From positions 769,001 through 833,000 of the forward strand of contig NADL03000478.1 in assembly GCA_002205965.3 (NCBI GenBank): a DNA stretch of 64,000 nt, given 5' to 3'. The notes beneath the pieces are model-generated. The model saw only the letters and a list, made by a program, of their open reading frames with translations. It did not search any database and was not told where the DNA came from. The position numbers and the translations under genes were made by a program. The first letter of the stretch is position 1; each line of letters opens with the position of its first letter. This document shows positions 1-13,169 of this stretch, in pieces. Origin of the DNA: Kappaphycus alvarezii. Its lineage: Eukaryota > Rhodophyta > Florideophyceae > Gigartinales > Solieriaceae.

Positions 1-2120
1 TTGTTTTTTCCAGAATTCAGGTGCTATCTTTTTGGCACGATGCTATAATTTTGAATCAAATATGGAACAGCTATTTTTATATTTTTTCTCCGTTTTATCT
101 TCCCCTTGCCTCCACCCTCTGCTCTCCTCCGTAAACAAGCAAAAGTTTTAAGAAATAAAAAACTCAGACACACAGAGCGATTCAAGGGGATGAGCTATCT
201 TTTTGAACTGCTCTGTAGTCGGTTTCTGCACTGAACCTAGTTATTAATACAGTAAAGTTATTCCAATCGAAAAATTGCAAACAAAATTAATTATTTATAA
301 ACTTATTACTAAAAAATTGGATTGTTACCAGAAGTTGTTTTCTAACTACAAATTAAACAAAAATTGTCCTCTTCTGAATATGAACTGGACCAAAAGAGCC
401 ACTACCAATGCACAGTTTCGATGCAGGGACAACTTATGCTTGAATGGAACGGAAAACACATTGAAATGCTTTACAAGCCTATTCCCAACCTCATGTATTT
501 CTCTAAAACTTCGAAACATCGAGGTGTCTGTTTGAGGTTTATGTACGATGCGGCATGTAGGACCGGGAAAACCTTTATCTACGACAAGTATTCAACCACA
601 CAACAACTGCCTCTTCGTTTTCATCCAATAAATATTGACATTGGGATGAATTTCGCATGGAAATGATCCTTGAACCGATACGATATCTCTTCTGATAATG
701 CTCACCGCAATTTCATACATTGGCTGGAAGAAATGCAGCTTTTGCGAGTAATAGCGAGTTTTATAATAGGGGAATCAGTCCTACCGAAATAATTGTAGCA
801 CCGAGAAACATCAGGATGTCGGCGTCGATTTGACCAACAAATCTGAAAATATTTCAGTTGGTTAATAAATAAACATCGGAAAGAGAATAAAAACTTAACT
901 CACTGAATCAATTTCTGCGAGACAATTAATCACTGCCCATGAAAATTTGCGATAGTTTTCCCATCACAACCTGTAAATTTGCAATTTCTGGATTCAGACT
1001 CGTATCATTTCATGAAATGCAATTCCCAGGGTGGATTGACAGGAAAAATTTCTCTTTATTCTCCTTCAAAGATTAGAAGCCAAGAATTGCAAAAAACTAA
1101 GCGATAACTCTAAAAAACAATTAATCGTCGTATAAATGTGAAATAAGTAATAGATTGACTTGAGCCCTTCCTTATAAGTCGTATACCAACAAAAATAAAT
1201 TTTTATACGGTAATTTGATGGTAGAGCCGTTGAATAGTTGCTCGGGTATTTGAAAAAGCATCGATTTCGAGTTTATGGCAATAAATTGACTTATGTTAAA
1301 AAGTTTTAGATGTAAACTCTATGCCGCATTAGTGAGCGAAACTGACATTTTTTATGAATATCACAATTGTTAACCAAATTAGGGCAACTTTGGTAAGCCT
1401 TAGTTATGACATCAGTAAAACCGCATATCAAAAAAAATGTTACGATTCTAAAGTAATTCAAAGTCCTTGAAAATAGTTTTGTGATATTTTCGTACTAAAA
1501 AGTGTCAATCGTAAATTTCATTCAATTCAGCATGTCATCCGATATTCCATGAAGCAGTGAAGTTTTTATTTCATACTTACAAACAACTGTTCATGAAACT
1601 TTTTTATTATATTCTGATGACCCGTAATTACAGTACATATTTGGCATGCGATATTAAATGGTTCAATTAATAGAGTGCATCACAAAGCATATTGCACTTG
1701 TACCCAATGATTTAACAGTTAGTGAAGCAGTGGTCAGAACAGACTGATATGTTGTACTGCTGAATGCGAAACATGCTGCGTACAGTGCACCTCACACTAT
1801 AATTTTTGTTGGCACATAGGCAAAATTGCAAATGTATGAAAAAATCCCAGTTTTAATGCTTGTCGACCTGTGCACAATTCAGCACCGAATATAAATAGAA
1901 TTGAGTACCAATTTTGGCGCGAAATACGAAATGGTAACCGGCAGGAGATGCTAACGGGCTCCCGTACTTGTAGCCAAGCGGCCACATTGTAGTACTAAAT
2001 TCGTATATATAAAGGTAAGCAAGCAAAAATGAATTGATTCTAGCAAGTCTTTCATCTAAATTCAAAAACGAAATAGTCCGAGCCACAAAGAACTCTCGCC
2101 CTGTTAAGCGTCTTTAAGCG
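1..2120. other. AT-rich stretch without a recognised gene
   Basis: The sequence is AT-rich, with stop codons frequent in all frames. The longest open frame (364-666, plus, about 100 codons from a TTG) matches no family I know, and its codons do not look selected. Nothing else in this stretch supports a gene, RNA or intact mobile element. Confidence 0.5.
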
Positions 2121-2351
2121 ATGCTGGAAAATGGCGAAAGTTTGGCATCGGAAACCGCTGCCATCGTCAAAAAAGCATCTTCTATTTCAAAATACATTGA
2201 ATGCAAAAAAATCAAAAGTCCTCCTTATAAAGTACTAGGTCTCGATGAGCTTTGGTGGATGAAGTAAGTTTTTTAAATTTTTTTATAATTAATTTTGATG
2301 ATTACTAAATTTTACAGAAAAATATTCCCAAATTGTTTCCGCACCGCTTAG
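2121..2351 (+). CDS. Possible two-exon small protein (weak)
   Basis: An ATG at 2121 opens a frame of 47 full codons that runs into a good donor (GTAAGT at 2264) just before a stop. A 54-base AT-rich interval (2264-2317) ends in TTTTACAG, and splicing there would give a 58-residue lysine-rich peptide ending at TAG 2349-2351. The splice sites look normal, but the peptide matches no family I recognise and the window is full of transposon debris. This may be chance or an exon remnant. Confidence 0.18.
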
Positions 2352-3399
2352 GTCAGGGGGAAAGGGGAGGAGGAGGAGTGTTCTGATGAGGGCGAGGAGA
2401 AAAGAGGTTCAGTGAAGGGTGGTGCTATTTTTGGTGGATTGGATTTTTGCCCTCTTTACGAATCCTCTATATGGTATGTTGAGGAGGCGGGAATGAAGCG
2501 GTTCTCAGTTGATGTAGTGCTGCCTACTGTTGCATGCTCTAGGGACTACCAGGTGCTGGTCGGGAAGGAGAAATTTGTTGGAAATCAAGGTTGCTTGGCT
2601 CACCGAGCTACTGAGCCCGACGCTCCAGCACAAGGCCTGGGATGAGTTAGAACTCTACTGCGCCGTGTTACACATGTTAAATGTTTGGAGTTCGATATGA
2701 TACTCCGAGAACGCCGGGAACGGGTACACAAGAAGGTTATGTCTACCGGTAGAATAAGTTTGCTGTTTAGATGCTTTAAATTTCTAGAGGAACAATACTA
2801 TTTAGGTTGGACCAATATTTTCTACATTCGTAGTGTACGTTTGCCTACGGAGTATTGAGGACCAGCCGTATGCTGCCAAAAGATGGACTGTCCTTCTGGC
2901 ACAGTAAACATATTCTGTGGCTCGTAATGAACGGTTAATTGGTTTCTGCCATATGTATTATACTAAGTAGGATTTTGATTTTTCTTCTAAAGGTACACAC
3001 AGTACGGCGATTTCAGCTTTTCAATTTTAACTATTTACAGCCAGCGAAATAAATTGTACTGTTTCATAGGAACCATTCTGTTGATAAAGCACGAATTTAA
3101 CACGGTTTAATAATGTTCTACACAGAGAAAAAAGTTTTATTATCAATCTGAACTTCTATATTGAGTACAGTACTAGAGTGAAAGGACTTGGCGTCATTTG
3201 CGGATAGCCTGACTAACGTAGTTAATTGGAAATTTTTCAGTAAGCCAGCTGACAAATAGTATATACATTTAGCTGGACCGGACTATAAATGAGGCTGGGG
3301 GAGGCTACCTTTGCCAAAGTAAAATGCGGGGTTTGCAGTCTTTCGAACCGGTTCGTGACACGAAAATATAAAAAACAAACTAATATATCCTAAACCGAC
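2352..3399. other. Intergenic, no feature recognised
   Basis: A G-rich purine tract lies at about 2350-2410 and scattered short open frames follow. None has family resemblance. No terminal repeats were found. Confidence 0.4.
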
Positions 3400-3855
3400 A
3401 CAAGTTTGAAACTGATAGAGAAAAGTAGGAGAGTCAGCGAAGGAGAGAGGGAAGAGCGAGCGAGGGAGAGAAAGGGAAAGAGAGAGAGAGAGAGCGAGAG
3501 AGAGAGAAGGATTGAGGGACCAAGGAAGAGAGTTGAGAGGAGAAAAGGTAGTGAGGGGCTTTACTCAGACAGAACATGGAGGAAGACCGGGGCTTATGTA
3601 GACCTCGAGGCGAGCCGAATGGTGCTTCTGGACGATCGAAGGAAGTTTCCAGAAGCCATGTAGAAGACGGTGGAAGGTTAACCCTAAACCCACCTGAGCT
3701 GATCTAAAGAAGATCAGCTCAAGCTTACAGCACTGTACAGTGCATAAACGTAACGGTCAATTTCTAGGTTGTCCAGTAAACTACAGTAATGTCTGTAAGC
3801 CGCTGTGCTAGCTGTAAGCTGTAAGCAGAGGCAACAGAAGGTAGTTACACTAACA
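3400..3855 (-). mobile_element. Solo LTR of a Ty1/copia-type retrotransposon
   Basis: Read on the minus strand from 3855 this segment begins TGTTAGTGT and follows, with substitutions and small gaps, the sequence that begins at 34931 downstream of the copia relic. Shared blocks include CATTACTGTAGTTTACTG, TTACGTTTATGCACTGTACA, the GAGCTGATC...AGATCAG motif, CTTCGATC..CCAGAAGCAC and GCCTCGAGG. The shared part then becomes a CT-rich tract (GA-rich on plus, 3415-3545, including a GA microsatellite near 3481-3510). No coding sequence flanks it, so it is best read as a solo LTR in the opposite orientation to the 30-35 kb element. The downstream boundary near 3400 is approximate. Confidence 0.75.
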
Positions 3856-5603
3856 GAAATTGTTTATGGATTTGATCAACCCAAAGAGAAATTCTGTCAG
3901 AGTCACAGTGTCCATACACGCCTCGGAAACCTCTTCAGAACATCCCGACTGAATCCGATCTGCGCGCATGTGTGCTCCCTCCTCTTTTCGGGAAATAACT
4001 GTAGATGCTTCTAACCGGTAAGCAACCAATCTTACCTCCCTCTTGTACGGCGGAGCTCACTTAGAATCCCAGTAGACTTTCGAAGCGATGCATATCACCG
4101 TCGAGCCAAAACTCCTCTTTGATCTCTTTTTTAAACCACTCAATTGGACACAGGAGGGTATAAACCAACAATTGGCATCAATCGTCCCTTTTGACTGCCC
4201 ACATGCCCCAATCGCGCTCCAAAAATCCACTAGGGGTGGAAACGGTCTTTCTAGAAGACCTCGCTTGTGCAAAAAAGATAAATATTGGCCCATATTGCTC
4301 TCCTGAATCCTTTACATAGACTTTTGCAGAGTCGCAGCTATAAATACAGGACTATTGAGCCCTCAAATCCAAGCTATTATTAAAAGGCGAGCGAGAGAAA
4401 AAGCAATTACAAGTGAGGTTTCCGAAAAGACAATAGCACCCACACTGCTCACCCGGATTAGCGCTGTTGTTTCCGAATATAATTTTTTAGCAGTCGTAGA
4501 CTAAAGTCTGGTCTTCCATTGGTCCTACCCCGGGAGTCGTCGATTGAGGCTTTGAATAGTTTGATACCTGATGCACTTAGAATTTTGTAGATACTGCGGT
4601 ATACTTTAAATATGCATTAGTGGGACCACAAAATTTTAACAACTCGCAGTGTAACAGCCCTGTTTCTCTCCAATCTTGAAAACACATGGTACATTCGACG
4701 GTAAGTACTCATGAGATCTGTGCCAGATGGACACATAAGTGACTGAGCGGATCAATTTTTGGTCTGTTGACCTGCTTATGTAAGTTGGGGAAAAGGCGGG
4801 GTCATTTTACTGCCAACGGACAGGCTTCTATAACTATTGAGTTCGGTATGGTCCCAATAGACACAAGACATTTCCCTTATACCTGGTCTAATAATACCAC
4901 TATTGAATTGGATCTCATTTTTTATTAAGGGTCAGTACGGCACGTGTTAGGTGTTCTGCCCATTAGATGTGCTGCATAAAATCATCTTAGACCCCACTGG
5001 ACTGTTGAATTCATCTGATGTATGACCAAATGGCTTTCCGATGAAAGCAAAAGTCCTGCTGTGAAACGCCATAACCTCCAGCTTTTTGGAGCTCTATGGT
5101 TTAACATGGCAACAAAATGCGACGCTATGAGCTATGATATTTCTCTTTCGCACTCAAATAAAGTCTATCAGTCCCTCACCTCTACTGCTGCACAGTACAG
5201 TATATTAACTTCAAATTAGCAGTTTGGAGAGAACTGGTACTGTTTATGAATGACTTATAACTTTACTTAAATCCTATTCCAAGGCTTCAGTAGTACAGAA
5301 GACTGCACAGTCTCATCATAAAGTCTTAAACGTGACTCATCTAGTAATTGATTTATATTGCAAAAAAATACTCTCGCTGGCCACAGATAACCCCTGAACA
5401 GCTAATAAATTCATTGAAGCATCAGCAATATTAGGGTACCTATCTTTTCTTACCCAGAATTGAAGTGGACCAGTTCCAAGATAAGAAAAAGACATTGACC
5501 TTTTAAAAAGCCCAACTTCATCTATCCCGCGTTAATCACAATTATTCTTATCTAAAAGCTGTTCGAGCTACGAAAGTTCTGTGCGAATGTTCCCCAAACA
5601 TGA
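3856..5603. other. Intergenic, no feature recognised
   Basis: Short open frames on both strands overlap each other (for example 4057-4306) without family resemblance. The 3' end of the hAT fossil may extend into the last few hundred bases, but I could not place its terminal repeat. Confidence 0.4.
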
Positions 5604-7690
5604 TTATGTTTCTAAGGCAACCTCTTTTGAACCCATTCCGTCCGAGATTTGTGAAAAGTATGCATATCTCCCTAGAAAATCAGAATCTGTAATTGGATCA
5701 ATTGAAAATTGAGGATCAAGCAACTTGGAAAGTCGAGCCAAGTCAGTGCAAACAAGTCCTTTATGTGACTCCACCTTCCTGCAAAATACTGTTGCAATGG
5801 GAAAAAAGTGCTTGCTTAGATCCATTAGACGCTTCATGTTGAAAGCACCAAAGCTCTAATGTACATGCTTAGTGTTACGTACGTCGATCCAGATTAAAAT
5901 TCGGTAACAGTTGCAGCAGTTTCTAAAAATCCACGAATCACGACTGATTTCCCTCTGTCAACCCCAGGAATAACAAATACAGCAATTGCATTAATTCTAT
6001 TGCATACAGCTGTAGTAAAAGAAGAGCAGCAAACGCATCATTGGTATTTAGAAATGTGGTAGTTCGAAATATAGATGAACATATTTTGTCGACATCCAAA
6101 GCAGGCAGAATGGTATTGTCACCGAGCTCCAACTTAAAACTGTTGAATAAATCTTGTCGTTTCATCGATGTACGGATAGAACCAATAATAGAACGAATGG
6201 TTACAGCTTCTTCCCCTATAAACCATACGCAATCCTTGCCAGCAAGATTAAAGACATGAGCTAGGCAGTTGTAGCCAAGAAAGTGACTTGGCTAAACTAA
6301 TATATGGCCATGTAATAGATTTTGACAGTATCCAAGGAATTATAAACGAGAAATTACTTCATGGTGGCTATATCGTGCACATTCGTCTATGAATCAGCTC
6401 TCGGAGTGAAGTTGTGTGAGTTTGACTTTCCCACATTCTCTGATCCGCAGCAGTTCTGAAGACTGTACGTATAGTATATAATCTCTTACCTCCAGCTACC
6501 GTAACAGTACAAAAGGGTATCCTATTTTTCTCAAGAGCCCTTATGGCCTCAACTTTAACCGCATCCCCACCGGGGTGCACATCATTACACATTAGAGTCT
6601 TCTAGAACCGCTGTTGTGTGGCATCACTCACCAGTGTAGTATAATTGCCACCAATGGGCAAGGAAGAGGAATACAGCACATTAATGTAATAAATAATCTC
6701 CTTACGGGAGGGGACACTGTGGTACACTAGCCACCCCTGAACAACGAGGAGGGAGGCCGAGCACTACTGTACTCAACAATTGTCACACTTGGGAGGTCGA
6801 AAGTCTACAGTAGAGTTCAGATGCGCGCTATACTGTATTCGACGGTACCGTAGTGTGAACTTTCGTGCGAGATTGTACAGTGACACTGATAGGAAGGTGC
6901 CGAGTAGAAGGGCGCCGAGTGGACCATCGAGGAGGACTTTTCGGTACAAAAGATACAGAAGGACCCGATTACTGTGCTCGGAACGCCATAGATACAATCT
7001 CCTAGTGATGGACGGGATTGGGGGCGGTATATGGGTCACGTTAATTTCAGGGGATTAGCCAGTGTAACAGTACGTTCATTAGGGCATTGCAATAGAAGCT
7101 GCAAGGGGTGACATCCCAAGAAGAAAAAGAGGGAAGCACCATTTGGTTACACCATACTGAGGTCTCCCGAAAAATCCTGTCTGGATTTATTCCAGCCGTA
7201 CCTATGCCTCCCTATGGGACAGACTCTCTTACTAATGCTCCTTCCGGATTTTTACTATTAGCTGACACTGTCCTCCAGTGGAAGGTGCGAAACTAAATGT
7301 CTGTATTTGTCGTTCCACCGACGACTCTTCTATTCGGTCAACGTACTACAGCCAGTCGATTGAACATTTTCGAGATATCAATGCGGGTCATCACTGACTA
7401 TATCGGAGGCTATATCACTAACTTTATTGAACAGATCCCATGACCCTAACACATCAAGCTAGAGGTAAAATGTTGATTCGACCATTTGGACCGTCATGAA
7501 TCGGCAGGAATGTAACACAATAGACTATTTTTTACAGTAAGCCTTTATATATTGTGCTTTTGCCACAATTCAGCCCACGTACACACTCGATGTCCATGAA
7601 TCATTTGTTAAGCTTACTTTACCAGGTGTCGTAGAGATAATTTCTTTCATTTTTACCCGATCAGCCAGATGCATGTCATTAATTCTTTGT
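5604..7690 (-). pseudogene. hAT-family transposase fossil
   Basis: Minus-strand segments in several frames keep the order of a hAT transposase. Around 7585-7620 is a KVSLTNDSWTS block, matching the hAT motif at the start of the RNase H-like fold. Around 6235-6280 is CLAHVFNLAGKD, the hAT C-x-A-H-x-L-N-L region. It is followed by an open stretch (6165-5938) with a DV-x(5)-SS block where hAT proteins have DVxTRWNST, and a more C-terminal block (5837-5604) ending in an LDP-like motif. In-frame stops and shifts separate the blocks, so this copy is dead. Its interior is interrupted by a MITE at 6725-7064. Terminal repeats and the 8-bp target duplication were not located. Reading frames upstream (8149-7716, minus) may belong to its N-terminal zinc-finger region but are too decayed to say. 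Confidence 0.6.
6725..7064. mobile_element. TA-flanked MITE nested in the hAT fossil
   Basis: The 340-bp segment has imperfect terminal inverted repeats. The left end reads CACTAGCCACCCCTGAA and the inverted right end reads CACTGGCTAATCCCCTGAA. TA lies directly outside both ends (6723-6724 and 7065-7066), as expected for a target duplication of the Tc1/mariner/pogo superfamily. It contains no transposase, although antiparallel open frames of about 90 codons exist inside (6773-7058), probably because of its low stop density. Non-autonomous pogo-like MITEs commonly have CAGT/CACT ends of this kind. Confidence 0.6.
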
Positions 7691-9545
7691 CTTTAAGTAA
7701 CACGGGACGGAATTTTTAACCATAATTGTGCATTGACAAAAAAACCTGGAATTCTGGGGTTTCGACACAGAGAAATTGGAGGTTTGCGTTTACAACCCTT
7801 CTACAAAGTTTCTGGGAAATCCGTTCTGTTTTTTCTTCCTTTAACAGTTGCACTGTAGCTTGTAGAGAGCAGGGAATTATAAGTTTTTTTGTATCAGTAT
7901 TAGTAAGGAGCCTATGCTTACGGGCATAAAAGCGCAATGTTGAGATGACGCTATTCACACTTTATGTCGCGTGGATATAACCGACCACATCTTCCATGCA
8001 TTAAAATAACCCAAAAATTCCCCCACTTTATGTTGCCTGACATCGCACACATTTTTTGATTCATTGCCTTCTTGCGTAGCTGTGAAGTAGTCCGGGGCAT
8101 CCGTGGCTAGAGAACACCTTTTTGCAGTTGCCGAACTGTCTTTGTCCATGATTCGATGAATGTTTACTTCTTGCGTCGGACGCTGAAGACTTCGATAAGG
8201 CGTTCAGCATCAGGGAAATTTAAGATCGCGGTAAGCACCTGATTTTTTGCTATTATGGTTTGAGATCTCCGATGATTTCGTATTTAACGTATTCGTCTGT
8301 TTTTAAAAATAATATGAAGTCATATTCAACGAGTTTGAGGGGAATCTGACATGTTTTATAAACAATCAATATCAATTTCACACATTGACAATGATGTTTT
8401 GAGCAGTAAAGATACTGTAAATTCTTTTGGAAACAAAGCGCGGTACAAAGCGCGGTTTAAGAATAAAACCAAGCCCATGATCGAGAGCAACCCGTGTACC
8501 CCGTCTTTTTTGTGAGCCACCTCACAATTTCTACGGGACCAAAGGGCACGGAGCCAATGGATACAAAAGGTTTGATCAAACTGAACTTTTACTTCGTATG
8601 GGCATCAGAGTATCATGTTTAATACCATTGGTGCGCAAACAACAGTACCTTTGTTTAATCGGGCAGAGTTACATGCCGGTAGCGTTATGGATAGGGACGG
8701 ACGTAGACGTAGGGATAGGTTGAAGTAAAAGGATTTTTTACTCAGAAGAGCCAGGGTAGAACGACTTTGTCCATCCTTTTATTTCTTAACTGAATAGTAG
8801 GCCAGTTGAAGCATAGTCAAGATGAGTAATGAGAAAATATAATTTTCAAGCGCTACTGACAGATGACTATCCAGTAGGTCCCCAAGCAAATTAAAAGCAA
8901 ACTGAGCAGTGATGCAATTCTTTGTAATTAACGATGATGTAACAAAATGACACAAAAACGGACAAAAAATCATACCTTGTTTCAAATAACGTAAAAATCT
9001 ACAAAAAGAACCACTGTAGTCCAATAATACAAAAGCACTGAGTTTTACCTGAAGAAAATCGCAAACAAAGTACGAAACGCCAATTCAGGACAAGCTAACG
9101 ATGCCCACAATCCGCCGGGTCTTCCCTACCCATTTCCCCCGTTTGCGACTCTCCTGGCCCTTAGCCTGCCGTTTCCTTACTCCAATCCCCATGGATTTAC
9201 AGTGCTGGGCTCCCCAGTTGGTTCTAATGCTTCCATCTAGTACTTTTTCGCTTCTCCTTAAGGCAGTCAGCTTCGATAGGAAGCAGCGGGAAGTTTTAAG
9301 TCAGATTTGCGGCCCTTGCTTTGAGCGGGCCTCGGATCAAGCATTCCTGCCGATCTCTGGAGGCGGGCTTATGTAAATACTTCATACATACTACTGCGAG
9401 TCAAACGGCTGTCCATTTTGAAATTCGGACGCTCTGAAATTAAACTCCCCAAAAGCCTTCTTTTCTCGCGGTAGGCCGCCTGTGTAGCACGTCGCTTATT
9501 GTGCCCCTCGGTTCCGATTTAGTACAACCGGGTTTTCATTGAAAT
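7691..9545. other. Decayed sequence, no clear feature
   Basis: Minus-strand frames at 7955-8149 and 7716-7958 could be the N-terminal remnant of the hAT fossil. Beyond that I see nothing identifiable. Confidence 0.35.
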
Positions 9546-10442
9546 TTAAGTGTGGGCATCCTCCGTCCTCAACGGGTAGTAGCTTATGTGCAAATTCTTG
9601 AGAGCTGCACAAAGCTTAAATACTGCGTCATAGTGGGTCTCCCTCCACAATCACTTCCATCCCATTAATCCTCAGAGGGTACACAGCCGGCCAATCCAGT
9701 TCTCCACGATTATGCGATCGAAAGAAATTTTTCTGTTCCTTTCCACATCCTTAGCTGTTAAATACCCATTTCCGGGTTTCTTTGATTGCCCGAAAGAGCT
9801 CCCCAACATCCTGATATCCCTTATCCATCAAAAACGCCCATTTTTGAGAATAACCTCCAGACAGTTCTCCGACATCCGTTATGTCCACTTCAGACGGCGT
9901 CTTTTTTAAATCCTTTTTGTGAAAACGCACATTTGGTTAGAAAATCTACAGTTTTGCCTCGCTTCTCGGGTAATGTGCACTCCAGTTTATAGCTTGCCCA
10001 TCTTTCAAAACAGTAACGTCCACTTATAGCCGTAGAGCTTGTACTTTCCCGAGAAATATTTTCTCCCCTCCTGCATGTTCCCTGAAGGCCTGTTGCCTTG
10101 CTGAAACGTAACGTCTGTAGCGTAACGCGCACAAGGAAAATATCTGAACTGGATATGATTTTCAAGCAACTAACAACATGGATAAGGCAATCCGTATTCT
10201 TAATTAAACTGCCGTACATAAACTTCCATATTCCATCGATAAACATAGTAACCATCTTTTCGAATGTAGGGCCTTTTAAATTAAAAACAGGAGCCACGAT
10301 GTTCCACTGTGTGAATCCCGGTCTCACGGTGTGGTATTTGCGAAACTCCTTCTCTCTAGCAACTGCTGTCGAGGCTAGCGAATGGAGAGCATCAGCAGCT
10401 GCTGAGGGGTACGGAGCATTTATTTCGACTGGTGCTGGCTAG
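9546..10442 (-). pseudogene. DDE (DDE_Tnp_4-like) transposase fossil
   Basis: On the minus strand, blocks in changing frames follow the order of a DDE_Tnp_4-like transposase: YATDVTFQQGNRPSG (first catalytic Asp), YFSGKYKLYGYK, VDVTVLKDGQAINWSAHYP, then FLMDKGYQDVGELFRAIK (second Asp in DKGY), DRIIVENWIGRL (third acidic residue in VEN) and a C-terminal AALKNLHI..YPLR tail ending at TAA 9546-9548. At least one break (around AAGTGGACG) is a single missing base. Others are true stops, for example in the VENWIGRLC...GWK region. All three catalytic residues can be read across frames. Plus-strand open frames over the same interval are antisense shadows. No terminal repeats were identified. Confidence 0.6.
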
Positions 10443-11699
10443 GAGGAGCTCATAGTTGTAATAAAGAAGGGAGGCGAAATATACTACGCAAAGGATTCTG
10501 GAAAGTATGACAGGTGGTAGTTTCGGCCTTAATTGCTGCTAGGCGGGCAGGCTCGTGAGAGTGGACAGCAAGGAGGGAGTAGACTTAAGCGCAGGACGGG
10601 GCTGGAGGGCAGGATCACGAAGATCGAGAGTTGTGACAGGGCATGGCTGTGTGCAATGAAAATCCCTTTAATGAGGTATTGTGTGTTAGCGTTCACGTCG
10701 TATGAAAATAATCCTCAGCACTGTACGATCCATTTGGAAATGGCGCGCTAGTTTTTCAAATCCTATGCGCTTTTGGAAATGGCGCTTTTTAATTTTTTGA
10801 TTTTGTGTGTTTTCTCAATAGCACAGTTATGCAGTTGGCGTACAGAAAAAAATAGAATGTATTATTTTTTATGGAAATACTATACAGTACTCTTATTCAA
10901 AATTCTTAATTTGGCAAAATGATTGGTAATATACGATTGCGCTGCAGCGATATTGTGATTTCGACAGAATTTGAGCATTTGTTCAATTTATGATAGAGAG
11001 GACTAGTGTGTACTTCTCTAGTGTCTCATTCCAAGCAAGGGAACATGCCGCTTTGCTAGTCAACGATTTTGTAAGTATCTAAAAGTCTGTCGATGGCCAC
11101 CAAATATTCGACCGTCGCACAGACTTTTTGGCAGCGGTAGTTCCGCATTCAACGGTCACATTAATGGCAATACATACACTGCAATGAACCGTAGTGTGTC
11201 ATTAAATCAGGGTGCGATGAGGCTGCAATGTACCCAAGCTATCTGAGGGTCCTTAAGTCCCACATAAAAGGTACGATGGTAGTCCATATTGTAATTGTTC
11301 TATCCATAATTTTGAAAATTCCAAAGGTCGGTACAATGATGTCTGCGAGGTTGCAAAGAGTTTCCAATATTTCCGAAAAATGTTGCCAGCTCTAAAAAAG
11401 GTTTCAACTGCCTCCTTTTTCGCCAGACGAAACCCAGAATAATGATTTACGAAAGACAACAGTAGTGGCCAGCTTCATCTCCGCCTGAGCCATAAGGCTG
11501 TGGCCCTCTTCCTTCTTCTTTGCAGCACTCATCATATATATATAAGGTCACCATTACAGGCGTTTGAACTGTGTTTGAACTGTGTGTGTATTGGGAAGGA
11601 GCGAATAGTTGATGGCGGAAATTTTGCAAACGGGACTAAGCTTGCAAGTGAGATTGGTCCGCTGTTGGATTTGTGGTGAATTGCTTGTTGGTCTCTGCG
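10443..11699. other. Intergenic, no feature recognised
   Basis: AT-rich sequence. Short minus-strand frames at 11253-11629 match nothing I know. Confidence 0.4.
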
Positions 11700-12262
11700 A
11701 TGTGTGCCGTAATTATTGATTTTGATGACGTACAGCGAGATTTCATAGACGGCGTTAGGCTAGCAAGGTCCGTTGATGACGATGGACGAGGAGACGTTCG
11801 GGCCGTTACTATTTTAGAAGATGATGATATGAAAGATGGAAAGCGCGTGGAAAGAATTGGAATTGTGGCTGAGAACGTCGGTTTTTGCACCGGGCAACGT
11901 ACTGCAACTGAGGAGATTCGTTTTTTCCTTCTCGTTGTCGAAGATATGCAAAGCTACTCCGCAGTTACTATTTTATTGTAATATATAATATTATATTATA
12001 GTATTATAATATGATAATATTGATGATACACAACGCATAATTCCATCCGAGTTTCTAGCTGAGAATTTAACTTTCAATTTCGAGCGCCGGCAGCGCCCCG
12101 TCACCTCGGGGATTTGGCTCGACAGAGCGTCGACAATTGAAATAGCCCCAGTTTCTACAGCTACTGTAGTTGAGGATAGCAAAATCGCTGATAGACAGTT
12201 CAATTTGGAAATATTGTTCGGTGCTCTAGATTTTCCTCAGCAGCTGGAGAGGGGAACCGCTT
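11700..12262 (+). pseudogene. Possible Calx-beta-like repeat fossil
   Basis: The plus-strand frame to 11981 carries acidic clusters with the spacing of Calx-beta repeats: VIIDFDDVQ, then VRAVTILEDDDMKDG followed by an alternating hydrophobic strand and another ATEEI...VVED block. After an AT-only patch (11980-12020) a different frame at about 12020-12262 resumes similar material with ATVVEDSKIADRQFNLEILF. The resemblance is to the strand-DDD-strand pattern of Calx-beta domains of secreted or membrane proteins. There is no start, signal peptide or continuous frame, so it would be a fragment. The assignment is weak and rests on pattern only. Confidence 0.28.
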
Positions 12263-13169
12263 AATTTAACGTTTATTGACTTTTGCTCCTAATTCAAAGA
12301 CGTATCGTTCAACTGCTCCTCATCTTCTTCCTTGCCGGACTATCAGCCTCCTCTGCATGCGTATGTTACTCTTTAAAGGTCTGGACGTTCCCTCCACTTG
12401 CGCCGCCACGCTCATTCTGTTGCACATTGCTTGCTGCTGGAACCTGGAGCGGGGAATGTAAACTGCCCTGCAAGGAAGGACTCTTCGGATGCTGCAACAG
12501 AATCGGGCAGGGAAATAAGGGCAGAATTCCCGCTTGCAGTGACTTCTCGGGAAACGACCCTATTGCGGGCCCGGACTATACATAGTCTGTGGGCTGCGCC
12601 ATCTGAGTAGCGTTTTCGTTTTTGTGTTCTTCGCTTCCAATTTTTGATTTTCGAATCCCATGAACGTACGGAATCATTAATACGTATTAGTATGCGGGTC
12701 CTCCGGGAGGGGCTGCTTGAGTAGTCGGAAGCGCGATGATAACGAAGGTTGTGAGACAGGCAACTGCTGATGTGCCATTTCTTGTCGAGCAAATGCTCTA
12801 CTCTCGTTCATCGCGGGAGCGTTCTGCTCCGCGGAAATATGAACCTCAGAATTTTTTCTAGCGGAATGGGATACGATCTCTTTTGCATGGGTTTCGATTT
12901 TCTGCGCATCGACTGGAAATTACTAATCCCCTCCATGTGTTATGTCATTTCTCACGGTCATCAACCGTCGCAGGATAGAGGCTGTTAAACTCAGTACAGT
13001 TAATAAGATGTGGTATAACCGGACGAAGACTAATAAATTCATCCAATAGCTTTTCGCTAAACGCGAATCGCGAAATAGACATACGCTTCATGATTTTCGC
13101 AACTGTAACTGTGGCAGTAGGAATTGATACTTGAGAGTGATTTTCTGGTTACGTGGTGGAATTTTCTCC
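12263..13169. other. Intergenic, no feature recognised
   Basis: Overlapping open frames on both strands at 12283-12792 lack family resemblance. Nothing else is visible. Confidence 0.35.

Noticed and set aside
3415..3663. 85-codon Arg/Glu-rich open frame (plus)
   Set aside because: It is generated by the GA-rich tract of the solo LTR and shows simple-sequence composition only.
11950..12020. AT-only patch as a possible replication origin
   Set aside because: Short AT-rich sequence without further motifs. Such patches are common in this window.
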